Notes: generated from the letters alone by a model not told the origin. A DNA stretch of 33,635 bases from Rhodobacterales bacterium (GCA_003228875.1 QIGK01000108.1:1-33635), one strand, 5' to 3'; positions 1 to 8,394 are shown, numbered from the stretch's first letter. Translations and numbers: made by a program.

Positions 1-23
1 CGAAACAAACCGAAAAATGCCAT
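1..23 (-). CDS. 5' end of an unidentified gene leaving the left edge
   Basis: On the minus strand an ATG at 23-21 is preceded by a strong Shine-Dalgarno (TAAGGAG, complement of 31-37) with 7 nt spacing. The seven visible codons read MAFFGLF. Nothing more can be said about the product; the gene continues outside the window. The call rests only on the ribosome binding site and start codon. Confidence 0.4.
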
Positions 24-192
24 AGTAAATCTCCTTAGATACATTAAACATCTAGAAAATTAACACAAACTCTGGCTGCATTCCATGATTTTCGTGATCG
101 AGAGCATGTTACCCCAAACGTTACCCTAGGCACCACTTTTCCAATCCCATTTAAGGAAATTTATTCTATACCATTGATATGTCGTGAATTTC

Positions 193-267
193 TGGCTCCG
201 GCGGTAGGGGTCGAACCTACGACAAATTGATTAACAGTCAACTGCTCTACCACTGAGCTACGCCGGA
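193..267 (-). tRNA. tRNA-Asn (GUU)
   Basis: The minus strand folds as a complete 75-nt cloverleaf with encoded CCA: acceptor TCCGGCG pairs with CGCCGGA, the anticodon stem GTTGA/TCAAT carries loop CTGTTAA with anticodon GTT, and the T loop is TTCGACC. All stems pair properly. It reads asparagine AAY codons. Confidence 0.97.
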
Positions 268-297
268 ACAAGGCACGCAAAAAGCGTTGGTATTGGC

Positions 298-326
298 GAT
301 ATAGCAAAGCCGTTTATAAGCGACAA
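298..326 (-). promoter_or_regulatory. Probable sigma-70-type promoter of tRNA-Asn
   Basis: On the minus strand TTGTCG (326-321) and TATATC (303-298) are separated by exactly 17 nt and lie about 30 nt upstream of the tRNA 5' end. They sit just before the 3' end of the MBL gene, so the tRNA is probably transcribed from its own promoter. Assigned by consensus match only. Confidence 0.5.
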
Positions 327-333
327 GAGGTAT

Positions 334-1260
334 TTACGTCATTTTTCGAACTAGTTTGAATTGGCCATCAAATCCGAGGCCTGCCACCGGTTTGACATAC
401 CCCCGCCCGACCAGATCAATAAGGTGCGCAAATACATTGCGCGCCGCAGCAGGCCAAAGGGTTTGGTCAACCTCTTGGTAAATTAGCGCGGTAATCGTAT
501 CGATTTGTTGATGTCCGTCTGAAAGCGCTGATAAAACCTGTTCTTCGCGGTGTTGCCGATGGGCAATTTGATAATCCAACATGGCTTTTGCATCAGCCAA
601 AGGCGCCCCGTGCCCGGGGAAATACAGCGTGGCATCGCGTGTCTGCAATTTCTTCAGCGAATCCAGAAACTGGGTTAAGTCACCGTCAGGTGGCGAAACC
701 AGAGCTGTTGACCATCCCATTACGTGATCCCCAGAAAATAGACCTTTTCCCCAGTCAAAACATAAATGATTCGACAAATGCCCGGGGGTGTGGACAGCCT
801 CAAGTTGCCATTCTGACGCGGTGATTATGTCTCCGCATTGCAAAAACCTGTCGGGCATAAAACTGGTGTCAATGCCTTCACCACCAGCCAGTCCGCCCAG
901 TTTTGTCAATTTTTCCATAATACGGCTGCGGCCTGCGTGGCTGGGGCCAAACCCTAATACCGGCGCATCAACCGCCTGAGACAGCCGGTTTGCCAAAGAG
1001 GAGTGGTCAATATGGGAGTGGGTTACAAGAATATGGCTAACCCGCTGGCCCTTCAAAGCAGCCAATAGTGCGGCAAAATGGGTCGGATCATCCGGTCCGG
1101 GGTCAATCACCGCCACTTCGGATTCGCCCAGCAAATAGCTGCGGGTGCCAGTGAACGTCATCGGGCTGGCATTGCCCGCGGTAACAACCCGCAACCCAGC
1201 AACCACCGGCTCGGCAACACCAATTTTTGGCTTATGGTTCAGATAGAACGGGGATTTCAC
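334..1260 (-). CDS. MBL-fold metallohydrolase (LACTB2/glyoxalase II-like)
   Basis: This 308-aa protein has the metallo-beta-lactamase fold signature. The HxHxDH motif lies at residues 81-86 (H81, H83, D85, H86), a further metal histidine at about H161 (HTPGH), an aspartate at D178 (SGDH) and a final histidine at about H217 (PGHG). Together these make a complete binuclear metal site. The C-terminal third resembles the winged-helix tail of LACTB2-type hydrolases. The substrate cannot be told from sequence; family members cleave thioesters, RNA or phosphodiesters. The start is GTG at 1260, with GAGG about 9 nt upstream. It is divergent from the histidine kinase at 1308, leaving a 47-bp shared control region. 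No signal peptide is visible, so it is probably cytoplasmic. Confidence 0.88.
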   Translation of the reverse strand: MKSPFYLNHKPKIGVAEPVVAGLRVVTAGNASPMTFTGTRSYLLGESEVAVIDPGPDDPTHFAALLAALKGQRVSHILVTHSHIDHSSLANRLSQAVDAPVLGFGPSHAGRSRIMEKLTKLGGLAGGEGIDTSFMPDRFLQCGDIITASEWQLEAVHTPGHLSNHLCFDWGKGLFSGDHVMGWSTALVSPPDGDLTQFLDSLKKLQTRDATLYFPGHGAPLADAKAMLDYQIAHRQHREEQVLSALSDGHQQIDTITALIYQEVDQTLWPAAARNVFAHLIDLVGRGYVKPVAGLGFDGQFKLVRKMT

Positions 1261-1307
1261 GCAACAGGCCTCTTGTCAGCGCAGGACGCGCAGATTAACC
1301 GTTAACA

Positions 1308-2627
1308 ATGGATTTTGGTTGGCTCAAGCGATACTTCCCGCGCTCTTTGTTTGGACGAGCGTTAATAATTATGCTTTTCCCGGTTATCGGCTTGCAGTTG
1401 ATCATTGGTCAGGTCTTTATTCAGCGGCATTTTCAACGGGTTACGGAGCAAATGACCGAATCAGTTGCCTTGGAAATCAACTATGCCATTCAATTGATTG
1501 ACCTTGCAGAAAACTTTGCGGTTGCCCAATCAGCGCTGGATGAAATATCGGTTAATCTTGAATTATTGTTGTTATTAAATCCGCAAATGGACCTGCCAGC
1601 CCAAGATTTGCGGTTTTTTTATGATCTGTCAGGCAAATCATTGGTTGAAAGTCTGCATTCAGAGATCAAACTGCCGTTGCGGGTTGATTTGCGTCAAGAA
1701 CAGAACAGAGTAGCGATCTGGGTGGAAACACCCAAAGGCGTGCTGGAAATTGTGCTGCCGCGCAGCCGGGTTACCGCCACCAACCCGCATCAATTGCTGG
1801 TTTTGATGATGGTTGCGTCTTTCATCCTTGTGGTGATTTCTGTGGGTTTTTTACGTATTCAGGTGCGCCCTATCCGGCGGCTTGCAGAAGCGGCAGAGGC
1901 TTTTGGCAAAGGTCAGCAAATGCCAATTCACCCCTCTGGCTCAACTGAAATACGCCGTGCAGCACTGGCGTTTCTTTCCATGCGCAACAAACTTGATCGC
2001 CAGATTGAACAACGCACCCAGATGCTTTCGGGGGTCAGCCACGATCTTCGCACGCCGTTGACGCGTATGAAACTGGCGTTGGAATTTATGGAGGATTCGG
2101 AGCATCTCGACAAAGACGTGGCTGAGATGGAGCGCATGTTAAACGGATTTCTGGCTTTTGCCAAAGAGGATCAGCAAGAAGAAGGCCTGCCGACAGATCC
2201 GGGCAAGTTGGCCCGGGAACTTACCGACAATATGCAGCGCGCAGGAGCGGATATTGAGCTGGTTCTTAAATTTGATTCCTATAACAAAACCAACGTTGTG
2301 CTAAAGCCAGATTCCATCAAACGCGCAGTGCAAAACTTGCTTGATAACGCCAATAAATACGCAGCTAAAATCCTGTTTACCGTTGTTTTAAAAGATAAAT
2401 TTCTGGAATTTATTATTGAGGATAATGGCGCAGGCATAGCCAAACAGCATTTTGAAACCGCGCTGCTGCCTTTTGAACGGCTGGACGAATCCCGTGCCGC
2501 GGATGGCAGTGTCGGGCTGGGGTTATCAATTGCGGTGGATATTGCCCGCGCCCATGGCGGTAATCTTGAGCTTTCCAAAAGCCTTGACCTTGGCGGGCTT
2601 TGTGCGCGCCTTACGATTCCGCGTTAG
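1308..2627 (+). CDS. EnvZ-like sensor histidine kinase
   Basis: A 439-aa membrane sensor kinase. There are two transmembrane segments (about residues 16-38 and 163-183) flanking a periplasmic loop of roughly 125 residues, then HAMP, then a dimerisation/phosphoacceptor helix with the H-box SGVSHDLRTPL (H245 is the predicted phosphorylated residue). The ATPase domain follows: N-box NLLDNANK (343-350), G1 DNGAGI (372-377), F-box near F389 and G2 GLGLS (403-407). This order and H-box match the EnvZ/OmpR class. No response regulator gene is adjacent on either side, so its partner must lie elsewhere. The 3' end overlaps the convergent phosphotransferase gene by 17 bp. No strong ribosome binding site precedes the ATG. 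Confidence 0.9.
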   Translation: MDFGWLKRYFPRSLFGRALIIMLFPVIGLQLIIGQVFIQRHFQRVTEQMTESVALEINYAIQLIDLAENFAVAQSALDEISVNLELLLLLNPQMDLPAQDLRFFYDLSGKSLVESLHSEIKLPLRVDLRQEQNRVAIWVETPKGVLEIVLPRSRVTATNPHQLLVLMMVASFILVVISVGFLRIQVRPIRRLAEAAEAFGKGQQMPIHPSGSTEIRRAALAFLSMRNKLDRQIEQRTQMLSGVSHDLRTPLTRMKLALEFMEDSEHLDKDVAEMERMLNGFLAFAKEDQQEEGLPTDPGKLARELTDNMQRAGADIELVLKFDSYNKTNVVLKPDSIKRAVQNLLDNANKYAAKILFTVVLKDKFLEFIIEDNGAGIAKQHFETALLPFERLDESRAADGSVGLGLSIAVDIARAHGGNLELSKSLDLGGLCARLTIPR

Positions 2628-3624
2628 CTTTATCAAGGCCGCCTTGCGCAAACAAACCAACATAAGCCCCTAATTGCAAAGCTTTTTCAGGGTTTGAGGC
2701 ATTACCATCTAGTGCGCGTTTTTTAACCCCTTGCAAAATCGCTGCCATACGAAAAAAGCTGAACGCGATATAAAATCGCATATCCGGAGGGCCAGCCAGC
2801 CCGCGCCGTTTGGCATATTGCGCCACATATTGTGTATCCGACGGAATGCCAAGCGCAGGACGATCCACCCCCGCCAAACCCCGGCCTTGCTCGCCAACCG
2901 GCATCGACCATTGCATCAATTGCCCACCCAAATCAGCCAAAGGGTGACCCAGCGTTGACAGCTCCCAATCAAGAATGGCGTTTAAGCTATTGGTTTTATG
3001 ATCAAATAACAGGTTGTCTATGCGCCAATCTCCATGCACCAAGGTGATTTGTCCGTCATCGGGTGGCAGGTTTTTGGTTAGCCATTTAATCAGCCCATCC
3101 ATGGGTTTTATTGTTTCGGTTTCGCTGTTACGATATTGGCCGCTCCAACGGCCAAGCTGGCGTTCAAAATAATTGCCTGATTTGCCATAATCGGTCAGAC
3201 CTGCGGCCTGAATGTCGACATTATGCACCGCCACCAGCCCCGCATTCATGACATCATAAATTTTTGCCCGCGCATCCGGTGTTTTGTCCCGCAAACGAGG
3301 GTCGTTAAAATTCCGGCCCTCAACGTGGTCCATCACATAGAACATTGCCCCCGTTACAGACATATCTTCAGAGAGGAAATAGGTTTTGGGAACCGGAAGG
3401 CCTTGTTTGTGCAATGCAGACAGCACTTTATATTCCCGATCAACCGCGTGAGCCGACTTAAGTAAATCTCCCAAGGGCTTGCTTCGCAATACATATTTCT
3501 TTGCGGGGGTTGTCAATATATAGGTCGGATTGGATTGCCCCGAGGCAGTTTTTTCAGCCTGAACCGGTCCCGAAAAACCGTCAATATGCTTGGTTAAAAC
3601 CCGCTCTGCGGCAGTAATATCCAT
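2611..3624 (-). CDS. APH-fold phosphotransferase (ACAD10/11 kinase-domain-like)
   Basis: A 337-aa aminoglycoside-phosphotransferase-fold kinase. The catalytic loop HGDWRIDN is at about residues 197-204 (D199 catalytic, N204 metal) and the DWE metal motif at about D219 within ILDWELSTLGHP. This DWE...LGHPLADLG context is typical of the subfamily fused to acyl-CoA dehydrogenase in animal ACAD10/11 and seen as LvaA-like kinases in bacteria, which phosphorylate 4-hydroxyacyl-CoA. I chose ATG 3624 over an in-frame TTG three bases upstream because the ATG overlaps the dehydrogenase stop (TGATG), implying translational coupling. Substrate is inferred from family and partner, not seen. The tail overlaps the convergent kinase gene. 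Confidence 0.88.
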   Translation of the reverse strand: MDITAAERVLTKHIDGFSGPVQAEKTASGQSNPTYILTTPAKKYVLRSKPLGDLLKSAHAVDREYKVLSALHKQGLPVPKTYFLSEDMSVTGAMFYVMDHVEGRNFNDPRLRDKTPDARAKIYDVMNAGLVAVHNVDIQAAGLTDYGKSGNYFERQLGRWSGQYRNSETETIKPMDGLIKWLTKNLPPDDGQITLVHGDWRIDNLLFDHKTNSLNAILDWELSTLGHPLADLGGQLMQWSMPVGEQGRGLAGVDRPALGIPSDTQYVAQYAKRRGLAGPPDMRFYIAFSFFRMAAILQGVKKRALDGNASNPEKALQLGAYVGLFAQGGLDKANAES

Positions 3625-4853
3625 CAAATCCGCTCATTGGTATGTTTGCGTAATTCATTGCGCGCGACTTGCCGCCGATGCACTGCATCCGGCCCGTCGG
3701 CCAAGCGCAATGTGCGCAAATGGGTCCAGCTGGCTGCCAAAGGTGTGTCTTGGCTAATGCCCTGCCCGCCAAACATTTGCACCGCCTCATCCACAACCTT
3801 TAATGCCACCCGAGGCGCCACAACCTTGATCTGGCTAATCCACGGCGCTGCGGCGCGCACGTCGCCTTGGTCCATCACCCATGCGGCTTTCAGGCACAAA
3901 AGGCGCGCCTGCTCAATCTCCATCCGGCATTCAGCAATAATGTCATAATTAGCCCCAAGTTGCGCGATTTTCTTGCCAAATGCCTCCCGCGACAGGCTGC
4001 GTTTGCACATCAATTCCAATGCGGCCTCCGCATGACCAATGGCGCGCATGCAATGGTGTATGCGCCCCGGCCCCAGCCGCCCTTGGGAAATTTCAAAACC
4101 ACGTCCCTCGCCCAACAGCAAATCGCCCACAGGTATTCGCACATCGCTAAACCGGATATGCATATGCCCGTGGGGCGCGTCATCATGGCCATAAACCTGC
4201 ATCGGGCGCAAAACCTCGATACCCGCCGCATCGCTTGGCACCAATACCATCGAATGTTGCTGATATTTCAGCCCGTCACCACCGGTTTTGACCATAACAA
4301 TATAGACCGCACAACGCGGGTCACCAGCCCCCGAGGCCCACCATTTTTCGCCGTTCAGAACATATTCGTCACCCTCACGCACACAAGTCATCGCCATATT
4401 GGTAGCATCAGAGGAAGCAACATCCGGTTCAGTCATCAAATATGCAGACCGGATTTCCCCGTCCAGCAAAGGCTTTAGCCATGTTTCTTTATGTAAATCT
4501 GTGCCATAACGCTCCAACACTTCCATATTGCCGGTATCGGGTGCCGAGCAGTTGAAAACCTCGGCCCCCATCGGGGTTTTTCCCATTTCCTCGGCCAGAT
4601 AAGCATATTCAACCGTGCTAAGCCCGTATCCGCGCTTGCTGTCGGTCAGCCAGAAATTCCACAAGCCCCGCGCCCGCGCCTCGGCCTTTAACCCTTCCAG
4701 AATTTCGGTCATGCGCGGTGTATATTCAAACCGGTCACCGGTTTTGCCGATCTCGCTGTAATATTCATCATAGAGCGGCGCGATTTCGTCATTCACCATG
4801 CTACGCACTGCCGCAATCAACGGCTTTACCTTTTTGGAAACACCCAAATCCAT
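3624..4853 (-). CDS. Acyl-CoA dehydrogenase family protein (ACAD10/11-like)
   Basis: A 409-aa flavoprotein of the acyl-CoA dehydrogenase fold: alpha-helical N-terminus, beta domain with YLMTEPDVASSDATN (FAD/substrate contacts) and NGEKWWASGA, and a C-terminal helical domain with MFGGQGISQDTPLA. Where medium-chain enzymes carry the catalytic Glu-Gly, this protein has ADGPDAVH, as in the ACAD10/11 group. A longer ORF opens at 4886, but ATG 4853 has a clear GGAGG (4864-4860) 6 nt upstream and is the better start. It is the first gene of a two-gene operon with the APH-fold kinase. In the lva pathway of Pseudomonas such a pair converts 4-hydroxyacyl-CoA to the 3-hydroxy isomer through a phosphorylated intermediate; the same role here is inference. 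Confidence 0.9.
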   Translation of the reverse strand: MDLGVSKKVKPLIAAVRSMVNDEIAPLYDEYYSEIGKTGDRFEYTPRMTEILEGLKAEARARGLWNFWLTDSKRGYGLSTVEYAYLAEEMGKTPMGAEVFNCSAPDTGNMEVLERYGTDLHKETWLKPLLDGEIRSAYLMTEPDVASSDATNMAMTCVREGDEYVLNGEKWWASGAGDPRCAVYIVMVKTGGDGLKYQQHSMVLVPSDAAGIEVLRPMQVYGHDDAPHGHMHIRFSDVRIPVGDLLLGEGRGFEISQGRLGPGRIHHCMRAIGHAEAALELMCKRSLSREAFGKKIAQLGANYDIIAECRMEIEQARLLCLKAAWVMDQGDVRAAAPWISQIKVVAPRVALKVVDEAVQMFGGQGISQDTPLAASWTHLRTLRLADGPDAVHRRQVARNELRKHTNERI

Positions 4854-4926
4854 CCGAAACCTCCATTTTTTTACAGTTGAGGCCAAACAGGTTGGTAATT
4901 CAACATTTTTGTGTGCGTTTGCTTGC

Positions 4927-4955
4927 TTGACCTCACAGGAACAACCAATTATCCA
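4927..4955 (+). promoter_or_regulatory. Probable promoter of tRNA-Gly
   Basis: TTGACC (4927-4932) and TATCCA (4950-4955) are separated by 17 nt, placing the start point a few bases before the tRNA 5' end at 4966. It matches the sigma-70-type consensus well at -35 and moderately at -10. Its presence suggests that the structurally odd tRNA is still transcribed. Confidence 0.5.
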
Positions 4956-4965
4956 GCGCCATCAA

Positions 4966-5040
4966 GCGGGTGTAGCTCAGTTGGTAGAGCGTCACTTTCC
5001 AAGCTGTAGGTCACGAGTTCGAATTTCGTCACCAGCTCCA
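4966..5040 (+). tRNA. tRNA-Gly (UCC), structurally imperfect
   Basis: A 75-nt cloverleaf with encoded CCA, D arm GCTC...GAGC, loop TTTCCAA (anticodon TCC) and T loop TTCGAAT. It departs from a healthy glycine tRNA at several places. Acceptor pair 3-70 is G-A. The anticodon stem GTCAC/GCTGT has C-U and A-C mismatches at 29-41 and 30-40. The normally invariant G53-C61 pair is G-U. The 3' arm GCTGT would pair perfectly with ACAGC, so the 5' arm seems to be the changed side. It may be a decaying copy, an unusual functional tRNA, or a consensus error. A promoter-like sequence lies just upstream. Confidence 0.75.
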
Positions 5041-5133
5041 AATATCCGATCACATGAATGTTTGCCGTTTTGTTACTGCGACGGTTGACCGCACCGCCGC
5101 CAATCTGGCAACAAGTCAAAAAAGGGGAATACT

Positions 5134-6090
5134 GTGAACAAAGAAATTCCTGCTGATAGCTTTCAGCAAAAAAAGTTTGCTGACAAATTGGTAACCGCGT
5201 CAGGCGAGCCGCGTGCGGTTGTTGAACTGACTGGCGCCAAAACACTTTGGTTTAATACCGGAACGCTTTGCAATATTACCTGCACAAATTGTTACATCGA
5301 AAGCAGCCCTGAAAATGACCGTCTTGTCTATATCGAGTCGCAAGAGGTGGAAATTTACCTGAACCAGATAAAATCTCGAAACTGGCCAACCACAGAAATC
5401 GGCTTTACCGGTGGTGAACCCTTTATGAACCCGCAAATTATTGAAATGGCAAAACTGGCCCTGCAACGCGGGTTTGAGGTTTTAATCCTGACCAATGCCA
5501 TGCGGCCAATGATGCGAACACGGGTTCAGGCCGGTTTGATTGAACTCCAGAAAACCTTTGGTGATAAATTGACCCTGCGCGTTTCGCTCGATCATTTTGA
5601 AACGCGGTATCATGATCAGGAGCGCGGTGCTGGCGCGTGGGAAAAAACCTTGAAGGGCATGCGATGGTTGCGCGATAATGGCTTCAAAATGGCCGTCGCT
5701 GGTCGCTCTGTCTGGTCTGATTCCGATACGGAAAGCCGTGCAGGATATGCTGCATTATTCGAAAAAGAAGGCTTTAACATCAACCCGAATGATCCGGCGA
5801 TGACAGTTCTGTTCCCCGAAATGGACGAAACAATTGAGGTGCCCGAGATCACCACCGCTTGTTGGGGTATCTTAAACAAATCACCCAATGATGTAATGTG
5901 TTCAAACTCGCGTATGGTGGTCAAGCGACGCGGTGCCAAACAGCCCGTGGTATTGGCCTGCACATTGCTGGCCTATTCGCCTGAATTTGAAATGGGCGAG
6001 ACTTTGGAGGCCGCTGAAAAACCAGTGCATTTGAACCACCACCATTGCGCCAAATTCTGCGTTTTGGGCGGGGCGAGCTGTAGCGCTTGA
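5134..6090 (+). CDS. Radical SAM protein with Cys-rich C-terminus
   Basis: A 318-aa radical SAM enzyme. The cluster-binding motif is CNITCTNC (C46, C50, C53; CX3CX2C) and the SAM-binding GGEP is at 93-96. Six further cysteines lie in the C-terminal part (C243, C256, C276, C305, C309, C316), including HHHCAKFC near the end, suggesting at least one auxiliary iron-sulfur cluster as in SPASM/twitch enzymes. The start is GTG 5134 with AAGGGG upstream. No precursor peptide, PqqD-like domain or transporter is evident nearby, so a peptide-modifying role is not supported. Substrate unknown. The next gene on the strand encodes a secreted COG4315 protein, but no functional link is obvious. Confidence 0.88.
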   Translation: MNKEIPADSFQQKKFADKLVTASGEPRAVVELTGAKTLWFNTGTLCNITCTNCYIESSPENDRLVYIESQEVEIYLNQIKSRNWPTTEIGFTGGEPFMNPQIIEMAKLALQRGFEVLILTNAMRPMMRTRVQAGLIELQKTFGDKLTLRVSLDHFETRYHDQERGAGAWEKTLKGMRWLRDNGFKMAVAGRSVWSDSDTESRAGYAALFEKEGFNINPNDPAMTVLFPEMDETIEVPEITTACWGILNKSPNDVMCSNSRMVVKRRGAKQPVVLACTLLAYSPEFEMGETLEAAEKPVHLNHHHCAKFCVLGGASCSA

Positions 6091-6175
6091 GCACCGTTAA
6101 TCACTAATATTTGCTTTGCTACCGCGCGCGCGTTTCAATACCTTTGTAACAAACGATTTTTCGCAGGAGATTTTC

Positions 6176-6580
6176 ATGCAACTATCCCTAACAGCGTCGA
6201 CCTGTGCTTTGATCATGGGTTTTGGGGCGCTTCCAGCCCTGGCGGATTCCCATGGCAATGATTTTGTGCACAGTCGCACTTTTAACAATCAAATTTATAT
6301 GATGTACCAAACTCATATGTCGCTTTATATTTTTGAGAATGACACTTTGGGCGTTTCAAACTGTTACGATACCTGCGCGCAAAACTGGCCGCCGGCATTG
6401 TTTCCAGCCGGAACGCCGATGGGTGAAAATTATAGCCTTATTCCGCGCACCGACGGCAGTTTGCAAGCAGCGTATAAAGGCATACCGCTGTATTTATCAC
6501 GACTAGATAAAAAAATTGGCGACATTAACGGTGATGGCGTTGATGATCTCTGGCTTCTTGGTCGGCCTGAATTGATGTAG
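6176..6580 (+). CDS. Secreted COG4315-family protein (Yx[FWY]xxD repeat)
   Basis: A 134-aa exported protein. The first 23 residues form a signal peptide ending in PALA before DSHGND. The mature part has two copies of the family pattern: LYIFENDTLGVSNCYDTC followed by AQNWPP (Y51, F53, D56, paired cysteines C63 and C67), and LYLSRLDKKIGDINGDG with a weaker second copy. COG4315 proteins are periplasmic or surface proteins of unknown function, often annotated as predicted lipoproteins; here no lipobox cysteine is seen. A longer reading frame opens upstream, but ATG 6176 has AGGAGA 5 nt away and is where the signal peptide begins. It converges with aroB, leaving 7 bp between the stops. Confidence 0.85.
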   Translation: MQLSLTASTCALIMGFGALPALADSHGNDFVHSRTFNNQIYMMYQTHMSLYIFENDTLGVSNCYDTCAQNWPPALFPAGTPMGENYSLIPRTDGSLQAAYKGIPLYLSRLDKKIGDINGDGVDDLWLLGRPELM

Positions 6581-6587
6581 TCGAAAC

Positions 6588-7703
6588 CTAGCGCTCGGCT
6601 AAAGCGTCTGTAAGCACCGCGCGAACCACTGCCATATCGACATTTTTTTCAACAAAAGCATCACCGATACTGCGGGCCAGAATAAACGCAATTTTACCGT
6701 CGGTAACCTTTTTATCTTGGCCCATCAGGCTGATCAAGCCATCCGCGTCAGGCAATTCGCCTGCAATATCTGCCATATCTTTTTTCATGCCCATATCGGT
6801 CAGATGCGCTCGAATGCGGCTTGGATCTTCTTGTGCGCACAGCCCCAAGCGTTGCGACAGCTCAAACGCCAATGCGCAGCCAATCGCCACGCCCTCGCCG
6901 TGCAGCAATCTGTCTGAATACCCTGTTGCGGCCTCAAGCGCATGGCCAAATGTGTGGCCCAAATTTAACAATGCACGTTCGCCATGTTCCTTTTCATCGC
7001 GCGCCACAATTCCGGCTTTCATTTCGCAAGACCGTCGGATGGCATGAATGCGCTTGGCCTGATCTCCTGCCGCCATAGACGGCCCGTTTTTTTCTAGCCA
7101 TTTAAAAAAACCAGCATCACCCAGCATGCCATATTTGACTACCTCGCCATAGCCAGACAAAAATTGGCGCGGATCAAGCGTGTTCAAGACGTCAACATCC
7201 GCCAAAACCAGTTGTGGCTGATGAAAGGCCCCGATCAGGTTTTTCCCCTGCACCGAATTTATGCCGGTCTTGCCGCCAACCGAGCTGTCAACCTGCGCCA
7301 ATAACGACGTCGGAATTTGAATAAATTCAACTCCGCGCCGCAATATCGCGGCAGCGAACCCAGCCAAATCTCCGATCACGCCGCCGCCAAAGGCAATAAC
7401 CATGTCGCTGCGCTCGACCCGCTGCTCAATCAGCCATTCAACCGCCTTTTCCAGCTCCGGCCAGCCTTTGGTTTGCTCGCCCGCTGGTAATGCCAAAGCT
7501 GTCATCTGGACGTTGCGCGCCAGCAGACCTTGGCGCAAAGCATCCAAATGCAGGTCTGCGACGGTTTCGTCGGTTAAAACAAACACCCGTTGCTGTTTTA
7601 GAAACGGTGAAATCAGTGCGCCGGATTGGGCCAGCAGGCCGGGGCCTATTTTAATGTCATAACTGCATTCGGGCAGATCAACGGAAAGGGTTTCAATGGG
7701 CAT
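6588..7703 (-). CDS. aroB: 3-dehydroquinate synthase
   Basis: A 371-aa cytoplasmic enzyme converting DAHP to 3-dehydroquinate, the second step of the shikimate pathway, using NAD and a divalent metal. Diagnostic stretches: GGGVIGDLAGFAA (nucleotide-binding turn), PTSLLAQVDSSVGGKTGIN, GEVVKYG (metal-binding Glu) and LNLGHTFGHALE (metal-binding histidines). ATG 7703 was chosen over an upstream in-frame start at 7754 because it gives the normal length and overlaps the end of aroK by only 11 bp. aroK-aroB forms a minus-strand operon, as in many proteobacteria. The stop is close to that of the convergent secreted-protein gene. Confidence 0.97.
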   Translation of the reverse strand: MPIETLSVDLPECSYDIKIGPGLLAQSGALISPFLKQQRVFVLTDETVADLHLDALRQGLLARNVQMTALALPAGEQTKGWPELEKAVEWLIEQRVERSDMVIAFGGGVIGDLAGFAAAILRRGVEFIQIPTSLLAQVDSSVGGKTGINSVQGKNLIGAFHQPQLVLADVDVLNTLDPRQFLSGYGEVVKYGMLGDAGFFKWLEKNGPSMAAGDQAKRIHAIRRSCEMKAGIVARDEKEHGERALLNLGHTFGHALEAATGYSDRLLHGEGVAIGCALAFELSQRLGLCAQEDPSRIRAHLTDMGMKKDMADIAGELPDADGLISLMGQDKKVTDGKIAFILARSIGDAFVEKNVDMAVVRAVLTDALAER

Positions 7704-8244
7704 GGCCGAGCTTTCTGGCAAGAGCATCGACAATATCGTCCACGACGGTTTCATGGGGATTTACCATAATGCTTTCAACGGTAATATCAGCGGTCGCATA
7801 GACAGGATTTCGCGCTAGTAAAAGCTCGTTCAACACCTGTTTGGGGTTTTTCTGTTGCAACAAGGGTCGGCCAGACTTACCCATCACCCGCGCCCAAAGC
7901 GTTTCAAGATCAGCCTGTAACCAAACCGATATTGCCCTGTTTTGAATGGCCTTGCGGGTTTTTTCGGACATAAATGCTCCGCCACCGGTGGATAAAACAC
8001 ATGGCGGGCCTTTCAGCAACCGCTCAATGACCCGTTCTTCGCCCTCACGAAAGTATTGCTCACCGAATTTTGTAAAAATATCGGAAATAGGCAGACCAGC
8101 CGCCGCGATGATTTCGTCATCAGCATCAATAAATTCCATACCCAGCCTGTCAGCCAGACGCCGCCCGACCGTGGTTTTTCCGGCACCCATCAGCCCAACC
8201 AGAACAAGGGTCTTGTTAGTGATTTCTTGCCGATCGCTAGACAA
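7693..8244 (-). CDS. aroK: Shikimate kinase
   Basis: A roughly 183-aa P-loop kinase phosphorylating shikimate to shikimate-3-phosphate. The Walker A motif is GLMGAGKTTVG, shikimate-binding residues lie in DADDEI and REGEERVIERLL, the Walker-B-like STGGGAF follows, and a lid arginine lies in SGRPLL. The start is uncertain. The open frame extends to a GTG at 8310, but that adds 22 atypical residues; TTG 8244 with GGAAAG 8 nt upstream gives the usual length. The ATG nearby at about 8261 is out of frame and stops after seven codons. It overlaps aroB by 11 bp, and is divergent from the small membrane protein gene at 8395. Confidence 0.95.
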   Translation of the reverse strand: MSSDRQEITNKTLVLVGLMGAGKTTVGRRLADRLGMEFIDADDEIIAAAGLPISDIFTKFGEQYFREGEERVIERLLKGPPCVLSTGGGAFMSEKTRKAIQNRAISVWLQADLETLWARVMGKSGRPLLQQKNPKQVLNELLLARNPVYATADITVESIMVNPHETVVDDIVDALARKLGHAH

Positions 8245-8394
8245 TTTGAAAACTTTCCATTGCAGGTGATTGCTGGCCGGCCAAAATCGCGCTATTAAGG
8301 GCCAAAGCACCGGAAACCACTAAATTATAATCGGTGTAGCATTGTGGCAGAGCAAGGCAAAGCCCGAAACGGGAATTTGCAGAAAGGCAGCGGA

